A DNA stretch of 7,506 bases from DASZZV01 sp035544835 (GTDB taxonomy: Bacteria; Acidobacteriota; Thermoanaerobaculia; Gp7-AA8). This document shows, piece after piece, positions 5,359-7,506 of this stretch (position 1 is the first letter of the stretch; each line of letters begins with the position of its first letter). The stretch covers positions 1 to 7,506 of the forward strand of contig DASZZV010000447.1 of the NCBI GenBank assembly GCA_035544835.1, read 5' to 3'. The notes beneath the pieces are model-generated. The model did no database searches and was not told the DNA's origin. It saw only the letters and a program-made list of their open reading frames with translations. The translations under genes and the position numbers were made by a program.

Positions 5359-6639
5359 TTATGGGATGTCGACGATGCCACCGGTCGGAGGCTTCTCGGG
5401 CTGCGTCGGTGTCGTCCCCTCAATGGGGCGAGAGAGGAAAAGATCAGTGTCCGGTTTACCGTCAGGGGTGAAACCGATCACCAGATACTTCTCTGGTCTC
5501 AGCAGATACTTGTAGGCGTTCCCCCACGGATCGCTCAGAAGGTGCGGTGCAACGTAGGCGGGAGTCAGATCCTGCAGCTTGAGCGGGAGCTTCCCATTGG
5601 CCAGGTTGTAGGCCTGCACGGCGTCACTGATGACTTCGATGCGTCGCAGAGAGATCGCTTTCCGCGTATCGCCGACGACTCCACTGCCGTTGAGCAGGCG
5701 GACGGTGCTGAGAGGATTGCGGGTCGAGGTGACGAGAGACAACAGCGCCAGCGCTCCCAGAATCAGAACCAGCGGTAACGGTACCGGCGGAACCTCGGCC
5801 GGTGCGTTTTGATCGACCGTGGTCTCTTCCACCGCCGCCAGCATTCCGGGGTCGCGGACTTCTTCGATGAGGTCGCGGGTCAGGAGCTCGTAGAGCCCCT
5901 TGCAGGTGTCGAACTCCGGGAGGCGGCTGGTTTCGACGATATCGCCGACATTGATCGTCCCGTCGACCATGTCGTAGATCATCTTGTCGTCTTCGGAGAT
6001 GCGGATCTTGTCGGCGACGGGGTTGCGTTTCTTCCGCATGGCCGTGCTGTCGTCGAAGGCTACTTCGTCCGCATCCTGCGCAATGACGATCTCCTGATCG
6101 ATGAGTTTCTTGCGAAAGACCATGTCGTAAGAGCGGATGCGCTTTTCGATGATCGGCCACTCGTCGATCATCCGGGCGCCTTCCATCAGGATCGACTCGG
6201 CGGTGATGGGGGTGACGTTCTCACGGTCGTACTCGATGGTTGTTTCCTGCGAGAAGTGGTACTCGCCATCTTTCCATCGGAAGAGCCTATAGATGATCTG
6301 GACGATCTGAAGGTTGAGTGCCGAGCGCAGGCTGTCGGCCGAGATGATGTTGTAGTGGGTGAGAATGAATCCCAGCCGCTGGAGCGTCTCACGCTGGATC
6401 TCGAGAGCCTGGCCCAGCTGCTCCTGGGTCAAGCGCCCGGTCTTTACCAGCACGTTGCCAAGACGATTCTCGAGGCGCTTGTTGAGGGAGTCCGCAGCCA
6501 CGACTTTTCCGTCGAGGAAAGTGACTGTGACCGTGTCCTCCTTGCCTCGGAGCGTCAGCACGCCGGTCTTCCGCTGAAGTCCGATCAGCTGAAAAATATC
6601 AGCGAGACTGAAGTCTTTGAGCGTGCCTTCGAGTGCCAT
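5359..6639 (-). CDS. PATAN/DUF4388 protein with transmembrane segment and pseudopilin (GspG)-like C-terminus
   Basis: The 426-residue protein has three parts. Residues 1 to about 135 look like a DUF4388 (PATAN) domain: the opening ALEGTLKDFSLADIFQLIGL, TGVLTL, VTFLDGKVVAAD, then a helical segment ending in LFRWKDGEYHFSQE. Such domains occur in bacterial signalling and motility proteins. Residues 136-285 are a charged linker, possibly with a second related helical unit (IYDMVDGTINVGDIVE). Residues about 286-304 (VPLPLVLILGALALLSLVT) form one membrane segment. Residues about 327-400 resemble the soluble part of type II secretion major pseudopilins: AVQAYNLANGKLP, then DPWGNAYKYL (370-379) and FTPDGKPDTD. 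There is no prepilin peptidase site of the GFTLIE kind. The C-terminus is proline-rich. The ATG (6637-6639) lies 25 bases after the TPR gene stop, so the two are probably one operon; the ribosome binding site is weak. Specific function unknown. Confidence 0.85.
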   Translation of the reverse strand: MALEGTLKDFSLADIFQLIGLQRKTGVLTLRGKEDTVTVTFLDGKVVAADSLNKRLENRLGNVLVKTGRLTQEQLGQALEIQRETLQRLGFILTHYNIISADSLRSALNLQIVQIIYRLFRWKDGEYHFSQETTIEYDRENVTPITAESILMEGARMIDEWPIIEKRIRSYDMVFRKKLIDQEIVIAQDADEVAFDDSTAMRKKRNPVADKIRISEDDKMIYDMVDGTINVGDIVETSRLPEFDTCKGLYELLTRDLIEEVRDPGMLAAVEETTVDQNAPAEVPPVPLPLVLILGALALLSLVTSTRNPLSTVRLLNGSGVVGDTRKAISLRRIEVISDAVQAYNLANGKLPLKLQDLTPAYVAPHLLSDPWGNAYKYLLRPEKYLVIGFTPDGKPDTDLFLSRPIEGTTPTQPEKPPTGGIVDIP

Positions 6640-6664
6640 TGGTGAGGTCTCTCGAATCCCTTTC

Positions 6665-7506
6665 TTAAGCGAGCGGACGTTGACGGTAGATGGGAATGGT
6701 GAAGCCCAGCCAGACGATGAACGCCAGGACAGCGGCGATGATTCTGATGACCGTTTTCATGGTCGTAGCCGGGTTGGCAACCGGTGCCAGACGTCCAATC
6801 AGAATGGCCACGGAGATGAACAGGAAGAACAGCACCAGGGCGATGACTCCGCGCGCCGTTGCCCCGTCATAGGCCTGACCGGACCCGGGGAAAAAGGTCG
6901 AGAGCAGCTTCTTGAGGCGAACACGGGATCCCTGGTAATCCTGCACCTCTTCCAGTTTGGCGCGTTTGGTATCCAGCGAGACGCCGTCACGTTTTAGGTA
7001 GATGTGGATGCACTGGGTGCAATATACCGAGCTCTCCCGCGCTGACTTGCAGCGGTAGCAGAAGGTTCGGCCGCACTTCATGCAGGTCCCGGCGAAGCCG
7101 TTTTTCTTTCGCTGCAGCCACAGCACGATTCCGCCCAGCAGCGACAACAGCGCTCCGATCGTCACTGTATTGACGATAGTGCTGGTTGCATCGAAGACCG
7201 CATAGTTTCCGAAAAGCTCTTTTGCCGTCTGTCGCTTGGCGACGGTGTCGGTGATCTTGTAGGCATCGCCGAGGGGCAGGTCGTACATGACGACTTTCTT
7301 TGCGGCGATGAGCCGGTCCACCAGGGCCCGATCCTTTTTCTTCGCCTCTTCCAGCTCCCGTCCCTGCTCCTCGTATTTGTAGATCTCTCCGCTGGCCAGG
7401 GAATGGTTGAAATGAGCGATCGTCATGTCGGGGTCGAGTTGAGAAGCTTTATCGTACTGGCTGATGGCCGCCTGAAAGTCGTTGTGGAAAAAGTGAAGGT
7501 TGCCGA
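6665..7506 (-). CDS. TPR protein with six-cysteine zinc-finger-like segment and three membrane helices (5' partial)
   Basis: The frame stays open to the right window edge, so the start is outside; the ATG at 7424-7426 lies inside a TPR repeat and is not the start. The 279 visible residues begin with a TPR unit (GNLHFFHNDFQAAISQYDKA, then LDP and AHFNHSLA). A charged helical region rich in E, K and R follows, possibly coiled-coil. Next come a membrane helix at visible residues 109-130 and a cysteine cluster CxxC-x4-CxxC-x9-CxxC (C141, C144, C149, C152, C162, C165, with H167), which probably binds zinc. The amphipathic stretch KKLLSTFFPGSGQAYDG (197-213) follows; FPG.GQ.Y.G resembles the motif before membrane hairpins in TM2-like proteins. 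Two more helices are at about 219-238 and 251-272. The stop at 6665 is 25 bases before the next gene. I do not recognise a named family for the whole protein; a membrane scaffold or assembly factor is a guess. Confidence 0.8.
   Translation of the reverse strand, partial: GNLHFFHNDFQAAISQYDKASQLDPDMTIAHFNHSLASGEIYKYEEQGRELEEAKKKDRALVDRLIAAKKVVMYDLPLGDAYKITDTVAKRQTAKELFGNYAVFDATSTIVNTVTIGALLSLLGGIVLWLQRKKNGFAGTCMKCGRTFCYRCKSARESSVYCTQCIHIYLKRDGVSLDTKRAKLEEVQDYQGSRVRLKKLLSTFFPGSGQAYDGATARGVIALVLFFLFISVAILIGRLAPVANPATTMKTVIRIIAAVLAFIVWLGFTIPIYRQRPLA

Noticed and set aside
5809..6645. 278-codon plus-strand frame opposite the PATAN/pseudopilin gene
   Set aside because: Antisense shadow, rich in D, V and L from complementary codons; the minus strand has recognisable domains.
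7424..7426. ATG as the start of the TPR/zinc/membrane protein
   Set aside because: The frame continues upstream to the window edge and encodes a good TPR helix pair that includes this methionine.

Overview
The window is visibly GC-rich and comes from a bacterium. It holds six protein genes (two cut by the window edges) and two long intergenic stretches packed with inverted repeats. A two-subunit class I fumarase, a PATAN/DUF4388 protein fused to a pseudopilin-like domain, and a TPR/zinc/membrane protein together suggest a free-living Gram-negative lineage such as Acidobacteriota or a deltaproteobacterial relative. That placement is inference from gene content and repeat style; no rRNA or other marker is present to settle it.

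Layout. Bases 1-588 (minus strand) are the N-terminal third of ClpB, running off the left edge. Bases 589-1140 have no gene; they carry the clpB upstream region, a 29-bp perfect inverted repeat (726-819), and a second, unrelated inverted pair of double hairpins (905-1032). Bases 1141-2653 (plus strand) encode the alpha and beta subunits of a class I, iron-sulfur fumarate hydratase, 22 bp apart. Bases 2654-3172 have no gene and are filled by a nested, nearly mirror-symmetric structure: heptamer repeats outermost, a ~110-bp inverted repeat inside, and a 17-bp GC-rich inverted repeat in the centre. The right-hand heptamer array (eight GAGCAAC copies) ends at the ribosome binding site of the next gene. 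Bases 3173-4708 encode an aspartase/fumarase-superfamily lyase, best called aspartate ammonia-lyase, with about 42 extra residues before the active-site blocks. Bases 4758-5333 encode the RNA 2',3'-cyclic phosphodiesterase ThpR from a TTG start. The right end is a convergent minus-strand pair: a partial TPR/six-cysteine/membrane protein upstream (6665-7506), then the PATAN-TM-pseudopilin protein (5359-6639).

Working together. The fumarase and the aspartase meet at fumarate: aspartate to fumarate plus ammonia, and fumarate to malate, so the block links aspartate use to the TCA cycle. ClpB (protein disaggregation) and ThpR are unrelated housekeeping genes. The two right-hand proteins probably form one envelope-associated unit of unknown function. 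No CRISPR, rRNA, tRNA or transposase gene is visible. The most unusual content is the density and variety of REPIN-like inverted repeats around the fumarase genes, and the two multi-domain membrane proteins at the right end.
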